This document shows positions 1-8,863 of a stretch of 64,000 nucleotides of DNA, in pieces. Within the stretch, counting starts at the first letter, position 1, and the number at the start of each line of letters is the position of its first letter. Under the pieces are notes generated by a model. It was given only the letters and a program-made list of their open reading frames with translations. It did no database searches and was not told the origin of the DNA. The stretch comes from Alcanivorax sp. DG881 (lineage in GTDB: Bacteria > Pseudomonadota > Gammaproteobacteria > Pseudomonadales > Alcanivoracaceae), in assembly GCF_000155615.1 (NCBI RefSeq), contig NZ_DS989915.1, positions 510,979 through 574,978 on the forward strand, written 5' to 3'. The position numbers and the translations under genes are program-made.

Positions 1-547
1 GCTCACGCCCCCGCGGACACTCGCCCGATGAAGATGACCGGTTCGCGGCCGAGCTACACGCCAACCCCAAAGATCAGCCGAGAACCTGATGATTGTGGAC
101 TTGCTCCGCAATGATCTGGGCATTAGCTGTGAATCCCGGCAGCATCCAGGCATCCCCACTTTTCGAACTGCGCCGGTTCAGTAATGTGCACACCTGGTGA
201 GCACGATCACCGGCACACTGAAAACCGATGTCACCCCTTTGCAGGCACTGTTCAGTGCTTTTCCAGGCGGCTCGATCACCGGGGCGCCCAAGAAACGGGC
301 CATGGAGATTATTGCCGAGCTGGAACCGGTAGCCCGCGGAGCTTATTGTGGCAGCTTTTTCTGGATGGATGATCAGGGCAATCTGGACAGCAATATCCTG
401 ATTCGCACGCTACAAACCGAAGGCGACAGGCTCTATTGTCACGGCGGAGGAGGCATTGTGTTCGACTCGATACCCGAGGCGGAGTATGAAGAGAGCCGCT
501 TCAAGGTTGCCAGGCTGATGGGCGCCCTGGAGGACAGATTTCTGTAG
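1..547 (+). pseudogene. pabB: aminodeoxychorismate synthase component I, 3' end, frame-broken
   Basis: C-terminal part of the chorismate-binding enzyme that makes 4-amino-4-deoxychorismate for folate synthesis. From base 197 an open frame of 116 residues carries the family signatures GGSITGAPKKRAMEII and CHGGGGIVFDS, ending at 547. Upstream, the same family continues but in shifting frames: RGHSPDEDDRFAAELHANPKD, then AENLMIVDLLRNDLG, then PGSIQASPLFELRRFSNVH. At least three one-base indels are needed, near 78 (a base missing), 142 (a base extra) and 193 (a base missing). The gene also runs off the left edge, so its real start is not visible. All breaks lie within 200 bases of the edge, which fits sequencing or assembly error at a contig end at least as well as true gene decay. 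The identity is certain; the pseudogene status is not. Confidence 0.75.
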
Positions 548-596
548 CGCTACAACAAGCAGTCAACACGCCGTAACAGTCCCGCCTCACCAACGG

Positions 597-635
597 AAAA
601 GCCGCGCCCAAGTCTGGGCGCGGCTTTTCATTTTC
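597..635. terminator. bidirectional rho-independent terminator between pabB and thrH
   Basis: A 14-bp perfect stem (AAAAGCCGCGCCCA pairing with TGGGCGCGGCTTTT, loop AGTC) followed by TCATTTT on the plus strand. The A-run on the left gives a T-run on the other strand, so it can serve both convergent genes. Confidence 0.85.
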
Positions 636-691
636 AGGCCTAACACACTCGCTTCGCGTTGTTGCATGAAGTGTGTGGCGTGCAGCGTGCC

Positions 692-1309
692 CTACAGCGG
701 AATATCGCGCTCGCTGGCTTTGATGATCTCTTTCTTGAGGTCATCGTAGCTGTGTACCGCAGGGAACTGCGGAAATTCGGCGATCACATTATCCGGGGCG
801 TGGAACAGGATGCCCTGCTCGGCTTCACCCAGCATGGTGGTATCGTTATAGGAATCACCGGCGGAAATGACCCGGTAGTTCAGGCTGTGGAACGCAATGA
901 CCGACGCCCGCTTCGGGTCTTTCTGGCGCAGCTTATAATCCGTAATCCGGCCTTTCTCATCCACCTCCAGACGGTGGCAAAACAGGGTCGGCCAGCCCAG
1001 CTTCTTCATCAACGGCTTGGCGAACTCATAGAAAGTGTCCGAAAGGATGATCAGCTGGAAGTTTTCGCGGGCCCATTCGACGAACTCCCTGGCGCCCTCC
1101 ATCGGGTCCAGGGTATCGATCACTGCTTGGATGTCGGGCAGGCCGTAGCCATGCTCATCCAGAATCTTCAGGCGCATACGCATGAGTTCGTCGTAGTCCG
1201 GAATATCCCGGGTGGTGGCACGCAGCTCATCGATGCCGGTTTTTTCAGCGAAGTTGATCCAGATTTCAGGGATCAGCACCCCTTCCAGGTCCAGGCACAA
1301 CAATTCCAC
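692..1309 (-). CDS. thrH: ThrH: phosphoserine phosphatase / homoserine phosphotransferase
   Basis: HAD-superfamily enzyme that dephosphorylates phosphoserine and can move the phosphate to homoserine, linking serine and threonine synthesis in pseudomonads (family knowledge). The HAD nucleophile motif is at the start, DLEGVL with Asp7 and Glu9. Motif II is ILSDTF and motif III/IV is GDSYNDTTML. I chose the GTG at 1309 rather than the upstream ATG at 1342. It follows AAAGGGG by about 6 bases, gives 205 residues as in Pseudomonas ThrH, and starts the conserved sequence directly. It stands alone, convergent with pabB, sharing the terminator at 597-635. Confidence 0.93.
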   Translation of the reverse strand: MELLCLDLEGVLIPEIWINFAEKTGIDELRATTRDIPDYDELMRMRLKILDEHGYGLPDIQAVIDTLDPMEGAREFVEWARENFQLIILSDTFYEFAKPLMKKLGWPTLFCHRLEVDEKGRITDYKLRQKDPKRASVIAFHSLNYRVISAGDSYNDTTMLGEAEQGILFHAPDNVIAEFPQFPAVHSYDDLKKEIIKASERDIPL

Positions 1310-1523
1310 GGTGTTTCCCCTTTGGGTTGATAAGGCGCGCACAATGTAGCGGCGCCCCGGAGGCTTTGCAACGGGGGAGCTGGGGGCATACGCATTGTGG
1401 GCGGGAGGGGTTATGGGAGGCGATGCCTATAAGGGCGCGTCTAAAACGCCCCACACCCCTGATTTTCAGTGAGAAGAGAGGCTTGCACACGAATAAAGAT
1501 GGGGGGGGGTGAGAGGACCCTTC

Positions 1524-1548
1524 GCGATGCAAGCATCGCTTCCCACAG
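1524..1548. repeat. short palindrome with TCCCACAG tail, copy 1
   Basis: GCGATGC-AA-GCATCGC followed by TTCCCACAG. A second element with the same architecture lies at 10131-10152 (GCGTGC-AG-GCACGC followed by TCCCACAG). The tail is the same and the arms covary, which is how REP-like intergenic palindromes of pseudomonads look. It lies between the cysB stop and the thrH upstream region. The rest of 1310-1569 shows nothing but a run of nine G at 1501-1509. Confidence 0.5.
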
Positions 1549-1569
1549 GGGAGTTAGAGCGTCGAAATA

Positions 1570-2595
<1,026 letters not shown>

Positions 2596-2746
2596 TCATT
2601 CAACGCATAGATAACCGCGTTTGCTGCTGTGCCGTCAAGTCGATGAAAGGATGACACCAATGGCTGAAAGCAGGCGCCACACATTGAACGGATCCTTTCG
2701 ACCACAAGCCATTGTTAGCCTTCAGGTGCCGAGGCTGCAACTTTGC

Positions 2747-3685
2747 TCAAACCGGCGGTGCGTCTTTCTTCTTATTGGAAATGCCGTGAGGAACATGGCC
2801 CGCTGCCACATGCTCGGCCGCAGACTCACAGTGGCCCTGTTGGTCATCAAAAAACACATCCGCCCCGAAGGCACGCAAGAACTCTCCTTTGGATAGCCCG
2901 CCCAGGAACAGGCTTTCATCCAGGCGAATATCCCAGTCCCGCAAGGTGCGAACCACTCGCTCATGGGCAGGGGCACCCCGGGCTGTCACCAGGGCAGTAC
3001 GGATTGGGCACTCTTCCACGGGGAAGCTGTTCTGTAACTGATGCAGCGCTGCCAGAAACGGCTTGAAGGGTCCGCCATCCATTGGTTTTCTGGCGGATTG
3101 GCGCTCATTCTCTGTGAAGGCTTCAAGGCCAGCGTTCTGAAAAATCTGTTCCGACTCATCGGAAAACAACACCGCATCACCATCGAAAGCGATGCGCAAA
3201 ATGCCATCCGGGCGCTGACACTGCCCCCCGGACAGGATCGTCGCCGCCGCATAGCCTGCTTCCAGCACCTGCTGCACATCACCAGGGTCCGTGGACAAAA
3301 ACAGATGGGCTCCGAAGGCCGAGACATAGCGGTGCGGGCTCTCGCCACTGGCAAACGCCGCACGGGTAATGGGTAGTCCATAGTGGGCAATGGAATTGAA
3401 CACCCGCAGCCCGGTATCGGAGCTGTTGCGCGACAAAAGTATGACTTCGACCCGCCCCTTGCCCTTTTCCAGATCATTAATGGCCAGGAGCTTTTGCACC
3501 AAGGGAAAGGCATCGCCCGGTTCCAGCAAATCATCTTCGTGCTGCACCTGATAATCCTGAAAGGCTTCCAGGCCCTCCTCCAGATAAACCCGGTGGCTGT
3601 CAGAAAGATTGAACAAGGCCCGTGAGCTGATCGCGATGACTAACTTGCCATCGAACGTTACCGGCATAATTCCCGTCTCGATCAT
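2747..3685 (-). CDS. cytosolic 5'-nucleotidase
   Basis: Member of the bacterial 5'-nucleotidase family related to eukaryotic cytosolic nucleotidase I; it is expected to release phosphate from nucleoside monophosphates (family knowledge, substrate unknown here). The 312-residue protein starts with VTFDGKLVIAISSRALFNL, continues with LLSRNSSDTGLRVFNSI and IAFDGDAVLFSDESE (the DGDAVLFSD acidic motif), and ends with TARGAPAHERVVRTLRDW and LGGLSKGEFLRAFGADVFFDD, all typical of the family. There is no signal peptide. Two starts are possible, the ATG at 3685 or one six codons later at 3667. Neither has a strong ribosome site, so I kept the longer one. Confidence 0.87.
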   Translation of the reverse strand: MIETGIMPVTFDGKLVIAISSRALFNLSDSHRVYLEEGLEAFQDYQVQHEDDLLEPGDAFPLVQKLLAINDLEKGKGRVEVILLSRNSSDTGLRVFNSIAHYGLPITRAAFASGESPHRYVSAFGAHLFLSTDPGDVQQVLEAGYAAATILSGGQCQRPDGILRIAFDGDAVLFSDESEQIFQNAGLEAFTENERQSARKPMDGGPFKPFLAALHQLQNSFPVEECPIRTALVTARGAPAHERVVRTLRDWDIRLDESLFLGGLSKGEFLRAFGADVFFDDQQGHCESAAEHVAAGHVPHGISNKKKDAPPV

Positions 3686-3993
3686 GGTTGATGATGCTCA
3701 GTATCCAGCCCCGCTGTTAAAACCGCAACGGCATGCTGATACGCGGGATAATTACCGCTCAATGCCTGACGGAAAATCACGCGCAAGTTAATAAGGTGGT
3801 AGCGAACCGTGGGGATTACCCCCGTCCCTCCCCTCCCTTTCAGACACGTCCGGCATCTCATAATTGATCAATGGTTGTTCAACGTTCATATGTGGCATAA
3901 AGTTGCAACGGCAAGTGCGTTGATCTGGGCCAGCGCTCATCCCGAGCCCGTTGGCCATTAACGAAATAATCCGTAGGGGAAAGGGAGTCATCC
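3686..3993. other. 308-bp intergenic region with divergent promoters expected
   Basis: Upstream region shared by the minus-strand nucleotidase and the plus-strand AlgP-like gene. A possible sigma-70 promoter for the latter is TTGATC (3864-3869), 17 bases, CATATG (3887-3892); it is weak. A strong ribosome site, GGGAG, sits 7 bases before the AlgP-like ATG. No RNA gene or repeat was seen. An open frame at 3788-3991 on the minus strand does not look coding. Confidence 0.4.
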
Positions 3994-4620
3994 ATGGCTG
4001 CTAGCAAGGTGAAAGATACTGTCGAGGAACTTCAGGCTCAGATTCGCAAGCTGGCTGAGCGCTTCGACAAGGAACGCGAGAAGCAGATCGCACAGTTGGA
4101 AAAGCAACTGGATAAGGTGCGTGACAGCCTCAATCAGCAACTGAAGCGCCAGCGCGAATATTTCGCCAAGCTGGAAAAGCTCCAGGCCGAATACCGTGAA
4201 AAGGCCACTACCACCGTCAAGCGTCAGCTCGACCGCGCCCGCAAAACGGCAGACGACACCCGCAAGCAAGTGGATGATTCAGAAGCTCGCAAGCGTATTC
4301 TGGAAACCGAGGTCAAGGTTCTCAAAGCCACCGCCAAACAGGCCCACAGCCTGGCCCGCGTCATTGGCCAATACGAAAAAGACCTGGAAAAGCGCGCCAA
4401 GGAAATCGAGCGTAAGGTAGCGCCCAAGAAAGCAGCGAGCAAAAAAGCGCCCGCCAAGAAAAAGGCCGCAGCCAAGAAAGCGCCCGCTAAAAAGGCGGCT
4501 GCCAAGAAAGCCCCGGCCAAAAAGAAAGCCACCGCAAAAAAAGCAGCGGTAAAGAAGGCACCCGCTAAAAAGGCAGCAGCCAGGAAGGCACCTGCCAAAA
4601 AGGCGCCTGGAGCGTCTTGA
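3994..4620 (+). CDS. AlgP-like protein with coiled coil and histone H1-like Lys/Ala/Pro tail
   Basis: 208 residues in two parts. Residues 1-145 are highly charged and helical, with heptad-like spacing and no proline (ELQAQIRKLAERFDKEREK onward), so probably a coiled coil. Residues 146-208 are a low-complexity basic tail of repeated KKAPAKK and KKAAAKK units, like eukaryotic histone H1 and like Pseudomonas AlgP (AlgR3). AlgP was first reported as a histone-like regulator of alginate genes (family knowledge). DNA binding by the tail is plausible but unproven here. The repeats are built from AAG/AAA-GCN-CCN codons and could change in number by slippage. It is a single gene ending at a strong terminator (4633-4661). 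Confidence 0.75.
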   Translation: MAASKVKDTVEELQAQIRKLAERFDKEREKQIAQLEKQLDKVRDSLNQQLKRQREYFAKLEKLQAEYREKATTTVKRQLDRARKTADDTRKQVDDSEARKRILETEVKVLKATAKQAHSLARVIGQYEKDLEKRAKEIERKVAPKKAASKKAPAKKKAAAKKAPAKKAAAKKAPAKKKATAKKAAVKKAPAKKAAARKAPAKKAPGAS

Positions 4621-4632
4621 TTCTGGCAGCAT

Positions 4633-4661
4633 AAAAAAACCGCCTACATGGCGGTTTTTTT
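4633..4661. terminator. bidirectional rho-independent terminator after the AlgP-like gene
   Basis: Twelve-base stem AAAAAAACCGCC / GGCGGTTTTTTT with loop TACAT. The A and T runs at the two ends let it stop transcription from both sides; the PilZ-like gene converges on it from the right. Confidence 0.92.
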
Positions 4662-4698
4662 ATGGCTAATCGCTGGAAAAGGCGCATCTACTCCATTG

Positions 4699-5094
4699 CT
4701 ACCGGGAGCCAGCCGTTCCGAGCAATGGTTCCATACCCGCCAGATAGCGGATCTGATGCTGATCCGTATCACCGACCAGTTCACGCAGGTTCGAATAGGT
4801 GCGCAACCCGATACGGTAGGCCTGCCCCGCTCGCTGGCAACTCACCACTTCAGCGGAAACACGCCGCAGGATCATGCCTGGAGAATAAAGATCAAGCTGC
4901 AAAATCGTGCCATTGCTGAACTTGATTGGGGAAGTGAGGCCGATACCGTAGCGATTATAGTCCAACGCCTTGGCCCGGGTCATGAAACGCCACCCTCCGA
5001 ACAGCCGATGGCGATAAATGTCGATACGCATTTGCGTGTTGATTCGTGCCAGCTTGCGGCGGTTTGCGCCACGCGTTTCCCTGCTATCCATCAT
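4699..5094 (-). CDS. PilZ-like domain protein
   Basis: 131 residues. The N terminus carries RKLAR (residues 13-17), matching the RxxxR arm of a c-di-GMP-binding PilZ domain. The second motif, normally [DN]xSxxG, reads DYNRYG, with Asn where Ser is usual. The rest (FSNGTILQLDLY, AEVVSCQRAGQAYRIGLRTY) has the beta-barrel pattern of PilZ. Nucleotide binding is therefore possible but not assured. Its start overlaps the end of the upstream gene by 11 bases, so the two are probably translated together and may act together. Confidence 0.65.
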   Translation of the reverse strand: MMDSRETRGANRRKLARINTQMRIDIYRHRLFGGWRFMTRAKALDYNRYGIGLTSPIKFSNGTILQLDLYSPGMILRRVSAEVVSCQRAGQAYRIGLRTYSNLRELVGDTDQHQIRYLAGMEPLLGTAGSR

Positions 5095-5761
5095 CGAACC
5101 GTATAAGCATGTTGTCGAAGTAATTGACCACCGCCTTCCTGGCGTCGGTATCCATAGCGGTCAGCCCCTTGTGTGTCGCCGAGGCTGCAGCTTTACATAT
5201 TGTAACACGAGCGGCAGACACAAGGGCACGATTTACCCGACCCAGCCGTAAACAGGAAACAGAGTTATCCATAAAATGCACCACGGCACCGTCATTAATG
5301 CTTTGCATCACACTCAAGAGTGCCTCTATCTGCCCCTCACCATGCCGATACTCAAGAAACACCATAGACGCCTTTTCCGCCACCGCCGGTTCCAGTGGAT
5401 ATGCCGCGTAAACCCTGCCGTTGAGGGTTTTTCTCAGCCTCTGAAAATAACCGGCCAGCGCTTGCTGCTCCGCCACCGTGGTATTGCGAATCAGGCGCCC
5501 GACCAGGCTGTCAGCAGCCCGATTAATGACCCTCATTGCCCCCAGAATCAGACGCGCAGCCGCCCCCTGAGCATTCGCAGATTCGATGGGTCCCTTGAAG
5601 TAAACGGTTAACACAACATCAACAAACGCAGTGACCAACACCTCCAGCTCCACCACATGGGAGGCTTCCGGCTCCCTCTCACATTCCAGCAGATATGCAT
5701 CAATGGCATCGCGCAGAGGAGCCGGGGCGGGAAAGGCGACGTGCAGGGTATTTTCATCCAT
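5084..5761 (-). CDS. protein of unknown function, cotranscribed with the PilZ-like gene
   Basis: 225 residues that I do not recognise. The sequence is mostly amphipathic helix, with no signal peptide, membrane segment or metal motif (DAIDAYLLECEREPEASHVVE near the start, LRKTLNGRVYAAYPLEPAVA in the middle). It ends by overlapping the PilZ-like gene by 11 bases, which argues for a shared operon and a possible role in c-di-GMP signalling or surface behaviour. That is inference from context only. Confidence 0.6.
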   Translation of the reverse strand: MDENTLHVAFPAPAPLRDAIDAYLLECEREPEASHVVELEVLVTAFVDVVLTVYFKGPIESANAQGAAARLILGAMRVINRAADSLVGRLIRNTTVAEQQALAGYFQRLRKTLNGRVYAAYPLEPAVAEKASMVFLEYRHGEGQIEALLSVMQSINDGAVVHFMDNSVSCLRLGRVNRALVSAARVTICKAAASATHKGLTAMDTDARKAVVNYFDNMLIRFDDG

Positions 5762-5972
5762 ACTTGAGAGACCGTATTAACAAAAACATCGGGGCAGCTG
5801 AACAGGCCTTGTACCTGGCCATCCTGAAACACAACTGTCAGCAATGACGGGCACAGTTATGTCTTCTGGCCCACCCTGGCTTGCCGGGAAGACACCGGAA
5901 AGCACATGGCAGTTTCACCGCCCCCAACAGAGCAGGAACACAGGGAAAGTGGCGAATCATACTGGAATATTC

Positions 5973-6713
5973 GTGCCGGCACGGCTGCTGTACGGCCTGG
6001 CTTTTATGGCGTGCCAGCCAGTGGCAGCGCAGCAGCCCTTCCCCGCCGAACTCCGGCCCGCTGAAGGTACTTACCGGGTTGTCGTCAATGGCATTCCTGT
6101 GGGCCTCAGCGCCACTATTCGTCTGGAAAAAGCCGAGCCCGGTTACCGCCTGCAATTTACCGCCCGCAACCGCCTGTTCAGTCACGAAGAAAGCGCCCAT
6201 TTCGACTGGCATAACTGCGAAGCCACCCCCTACCACTATGAACATGCCAGTGCCGGCTTCGGTATGCAGCGAGGCGGTGAAATCCGCTTCGACTGGGAAA
6301 CAGGCCAAGCTCTGGGCAGTAAAGCCACCTACGCACTGGCAACGGACACCCTGGATGCGCTCAGCGTCGCCATGGTGGCACGCTGCCACATGGCCAACGG
6401 CGATGCCGCCTTCAGTTACGCCGTCGCCGAGCCTGATGGGATGACCGACTACCACTACGCATCACTGGGTACGGATTCACTGGAAACGCCGGCGGGCACC
6501 TGGCAGGCAGCAGGTCTGGAGCGAGATTACGCAGAACGGGGCCGCCATTCCGAATTCTGGGCCGCCCGGGAACTGGATTATTTCATGGTACGGATGGACC
6601 ACCGGGAGAACCCGTTCATCCGCGGCCGCATCGAACTGACCGATTTCCGCTACCTGGATGAGCCTGACAACAACACCGAACGCCAGGACGGCAACACCGT
6701 TACCAGCCGCTGA
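5973..6713 (+). CDS. DUF3108 domain protein, exported
   Basis: Periplasmic-type protein of the DUF3108 family (function unknown). The frame is open from 5844, but the first 43 codons look non-coding. The GTG at 5973 gives 246 residues starting with a reasonable signal peptide (MPARLLYGLAFMACQPVAAQ). The family pattern follows: AEGTYRVVVNGIPVGLSATI, then FTARNRLFSHEESAHFDW, YHYEHASAGFG, and DTLDALSVAMVARCHM, ending with GRIELTDFRYL. The last 64 bases overlap the convergent DUF2489 gene. The start is uncertain; the family call is fairly firm. Confidence 0.75.
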   Translation: MPARLLYGLAFMACQPVAAQQPFPAELRPAEGTYRVVVNGIPVGLSATIRLEKAEPGYRLQFTARNRLFSHEESAHFDWHNCEATPYHYEHASAGFGMQRGGEIRFDWETGQALGSKATYALATDTLDALSVAMVARCHMANGDAAFSYAVAEPDGMTDYHYASLGTDSLETPAGTWQAAGLERDYAERGRHSEFWAARELDYFMVRMDHRENPFIRGRIELTDFRYLDEPDNNTERQDGNTVTSR

Positions 6714-7141
6714 ACGGCCTCGCCAACAACCGCAGCCTGCTCCTCTTCCAGCTGCCAACGGTAATTGTCCTGATTATAACGGGCGCGGGCGGTCAGCCCC
6801 TGACGGACCTCTCCCCGGTCAAACTGCTGGCAGGTCTCTGCAAATTGATGGACTGCCGCCACATCCACTTTCGGGGAAATATCCGCCGGCAGGCTGTCCA
6901 GCAAGGCACTGATGCGAATTGCCGCCTCACTCAGCTCGACCTGCTTCTGATCAATCGCGCGACAGAGCACCTCAAGGCTATCGAGTATCTGCGTATATTG
7001 CGCTGCATTGCGATCCTGTTCCGCCAGCATGAGGGCTTTGCGATGACGAACCATCCAGCCTTTCCAGATCAGCAAACCAAGCACGGAGCCAATCAACAGT
7101 CCGATCACGATTGCCAGTACTACCTGCCCGGCCATGGCCAT
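6650..7141 (-). CDS. DUF2489 membrane-anchored protein
   Basis: 163 residues: one N-terminal membrane helix (about residues 6-28, QVVLAIVIGLLIGSVLGLLI) followed by a basic stop and a helical cytoplasmic domain. The domain matches my memory of DUF2489 proteins found in Pseudomonas and relatives (function unknown). An AGGAG site lies 7 bases before the ATG. The 3' end overlaps the oppositely transcribed DUF3108 gene by 64 bases, so the two mRNAs are complementary at their ends. Confidence 0.65.
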   Translation of the reverse strand: MAMAGQVVLAIVIGLLIGSVLGLLIWKGWMVRHRKALMLAEQDRNAAQYTQILDSLEVLCRAIDQKQVELSEAAIRISALLDSLPADISPKVDVAAVHQFAETCQQFDRGEVRQGLTARARYNQDNYRWQLEEEQAAVVGEAVQRLVTVLPSWRSVLLSGSSR

Positions 7142-7371
7142 ATCGGGTTCTCCTGGAAGACACTATCGGGCCGCTCGGGACCGCGCGCCTCCATCAATAA
7201 TTTACGTTGCCATCAGGCCGGCGGTCGCCTTTCTGATGCACAGTATGGAAATGACAAAATATACTTCATGAACAACGCATCTGCGCAGCGTCATCATGAT
7301 TGAAAATTGCCGGTCATCACGCCATTGTACGTTCCACTAAGCGTACGTTCACACTATTCTCCGGAGGCCGA

Positions 7372-7824
7372 TTGAACGCTGACCTGCCCGGGTGGCTCGA
7401 GCCACTGGCCCAACAACTGGAACCCTGGCTGCCGGCCCTGACTATCACCGGGGTGATCATGGCCTTGGCCTCACTGGTGGCCTTGCCCTGGTTCCTCGTG
7501 CGAATACCGGAAAACTATTTTACCCAGGCCTATTCGCCGCACCAAAACCGGGGAGTGGTTGCCTGGCTGGTGTGGCTGTTGCGCAACCTGTTGGCGATTT
7601 TATTACTGGTCGCCGGCATCCTCATGCTGATCCTTCCCGGGCAGGGCCTGCTAACCATTTTGATCGCCATCATGACCAGCACTTTTCCGGGGAAATACCG
7701 TTTGGAACGCGCTATCATGCGCCGCCCCGGGGTCTTCCGGGCCGCAAACTGGATCAGGGCCAGGTACCATCGCCGCCCGCTGGAACACCCGGACGCATTC
7801 AAGGAGCCCTCCCATGGCCATTAA
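7372..7824 (+). CDS. small membrane protein, PGPGW-like, first gene of the mtn operon
   Basis: About 150 residues with two membrane segments (ITGVIMALASLVALPWFLV and LLRNLLAILLLVAGILMLIL) followed by LPGQGLLTILIAIMTSTFPGKYRLE, which resembles the PGPGW family of putative transmembrane proteins. The frame is open from an ATG at 7300, but the TTG at 7372 follows CCGGAGGCCGA with ideal spacing and removes a non-membrane, unconserved leader, so I prefer it. The stop overlaps the mtnA start by 11 bases, suggesting translational coupling with methionine salvage. No role in that pathway is known to me. Confidence 0.65.
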   Translation: MNADLPGWLEPLAQQLEPWLPALTITGVIMALASLVALPWFLVRIPENYFTQAYSPHQNRGVVAWLVWLLRNLLAILLLVAGILMLILPGQGLLTILIAIMTSTFPGKYRLERAIMRRPGVFRAANWIRARYHRRPLEHPDAFKEPSHGH

Positions 7825-8863
7825 TAGCGCCGCCATTCGCTGGCACGGCGATCGCCTGCAGTTACTGGATCAACGCCTCCTGCCAACGGAAACCCTGTGG
7901 CTGGATATTCTCGACAGCCAGCAAGCGGCGGACGCCATTCGCGATATGGTCGTGCGAGGCGCTCCGGCCATCGGCATCACCGCCGCCTACGGGCTGGCGC
8001 TGGAAGCCCAGCGGCTCGGCGAGAGCGCTACCCTCGCCTCGCTACAGAGTGCCATTGCCTGCCTGGCAGCCAGCCGCCCGACAGCGGTAAACCTGTTCTG
8101 GGCACTGGAACGATTGCAACGTGTGGCCGGCGACCTCCAGGGCAACGCCTTGTGCCAGGCGTTAACGGATGACGCAGAGAGCATTCACCGCGAAGACCTG
8201 GCCGCCAATCAGGCCATGGGCGATTTTGGAGCCGACCTGCTCCCTGATGGCGCCACGGTTTACACCCACTGCAATACCGGCGCCCTGGCCACCGGCGGGC
8301 ATGGCACTGCCTTGGGCATCATTCGCAGCGCCTGGGCCCGCAAGCAACTCTCTGGTGTCTATGCCGGTGAAACCCGTCCCTGGTTGCAAGGCAGCCGCCT
8401 GACCAGCTGGGAGCTGCTCAATGACGGCATTCCAGTGACGCTGGTCGCCGACAGCTGCGCAGGCCAGCTTATGCAGCAAGGAAAAGTACAGGCGGTTATC
8501 GTCGGTGCCGACCGCATCACCGCCAACGGTGATACCGCCAACAAGATCGGCACCTATAACCTGGCCGTACTGGCGCAGTACCATCAGATTCCCTTCATTG
8601 TTGCTGCCCCCGTTTCCACACTGGACTCTGCCCTGCCCAATGGCAGTCACATCGTGATTGAACAGCGTGATGGCAGCGAAGTGCGTGCCATTCAAGGCAA
8701 GCCGGTGGCCCCGGATAACTGCCCGGTGTACAACCCCGCTTTCGATGTCACCCCGGCGGCGCTGATCACCGCCATCGTCACCGAACAGGGCGTTATCCAC
8801 CACCCGAATACGGAAAAGCTCAAGGCCCACCTGAGCCAGGTCAAGGATCGCCGCCATGACTGA
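7814..8863 (+). CDS. mtnA: methylthioribose-1-phosphate isomerase
   Basis: Converts 5-methylthioribose-1-phosphate to methylthioribulose-1-phosphate, the committed step of the methionine salvage pathway. The 349-residue length is typical. Signatures are MVVRGAPAIGITAAYG near the N terminus, THCNTGALATGGHGTALG with the catalytic Cys, and GADRITANGDTANKIGTYN with the catalytic Asp. It is related to eIF2B subunits. A GGAG site lies 6-7 bases before the ATG. It overlaps mtnB by 8 bases. Confidence 0.96.
   Translation: MAINSAAIRWHGDRLQLLDQRLLPTETLWLDILDSQQAADAIRDMVVRGAPAIGITAAYGLALEAQRLGESATLASLQSAIACLAASRPTAVNLFWALERLQRVAGDLQGNALCQALTDDAESIHREDLAANQAMGDFGADLLPDGATVYTHCNTGALATGGHGTALGIIRSAWARKQLSGVYAGETRPWLQGSRLTSWELLNDGIPVTLVADSCAGQLMQQGKVQAVIVGADRITANGDTANKIGTYNLAVLAQYHQIPFIVAAPVSTLDSALPNGSHIVIEQRDGSEVRAIQGKPVAPDNCPVYNPAFDVTPAALITAIVTEQGVIHHPNTEKLKAHLSQVKDRRHD

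Noticed and set aside
1501..1509. Run of nine G upstream of thrH, a possible phase-variable tract
   Set aside because: It lies in a gap, 190 bases from the thrH start, not in a coding region or between promoter boxes, and nine G could occur by chance or sequencing error.
2621..2896. 91-codon plus-strand frame over the cysB upstream region and the end of the nucleotidase gene
   Set aside because: It overlaps the nucleotidase gene in antisense for half its length and resembles nothing.
3788..3991. 67-codon frame in the gap before the AlgP-like gene
   Set aside because: It covers the upstream region of a real gene, has no similarity or ribosome site, and its composition looks non-coding.
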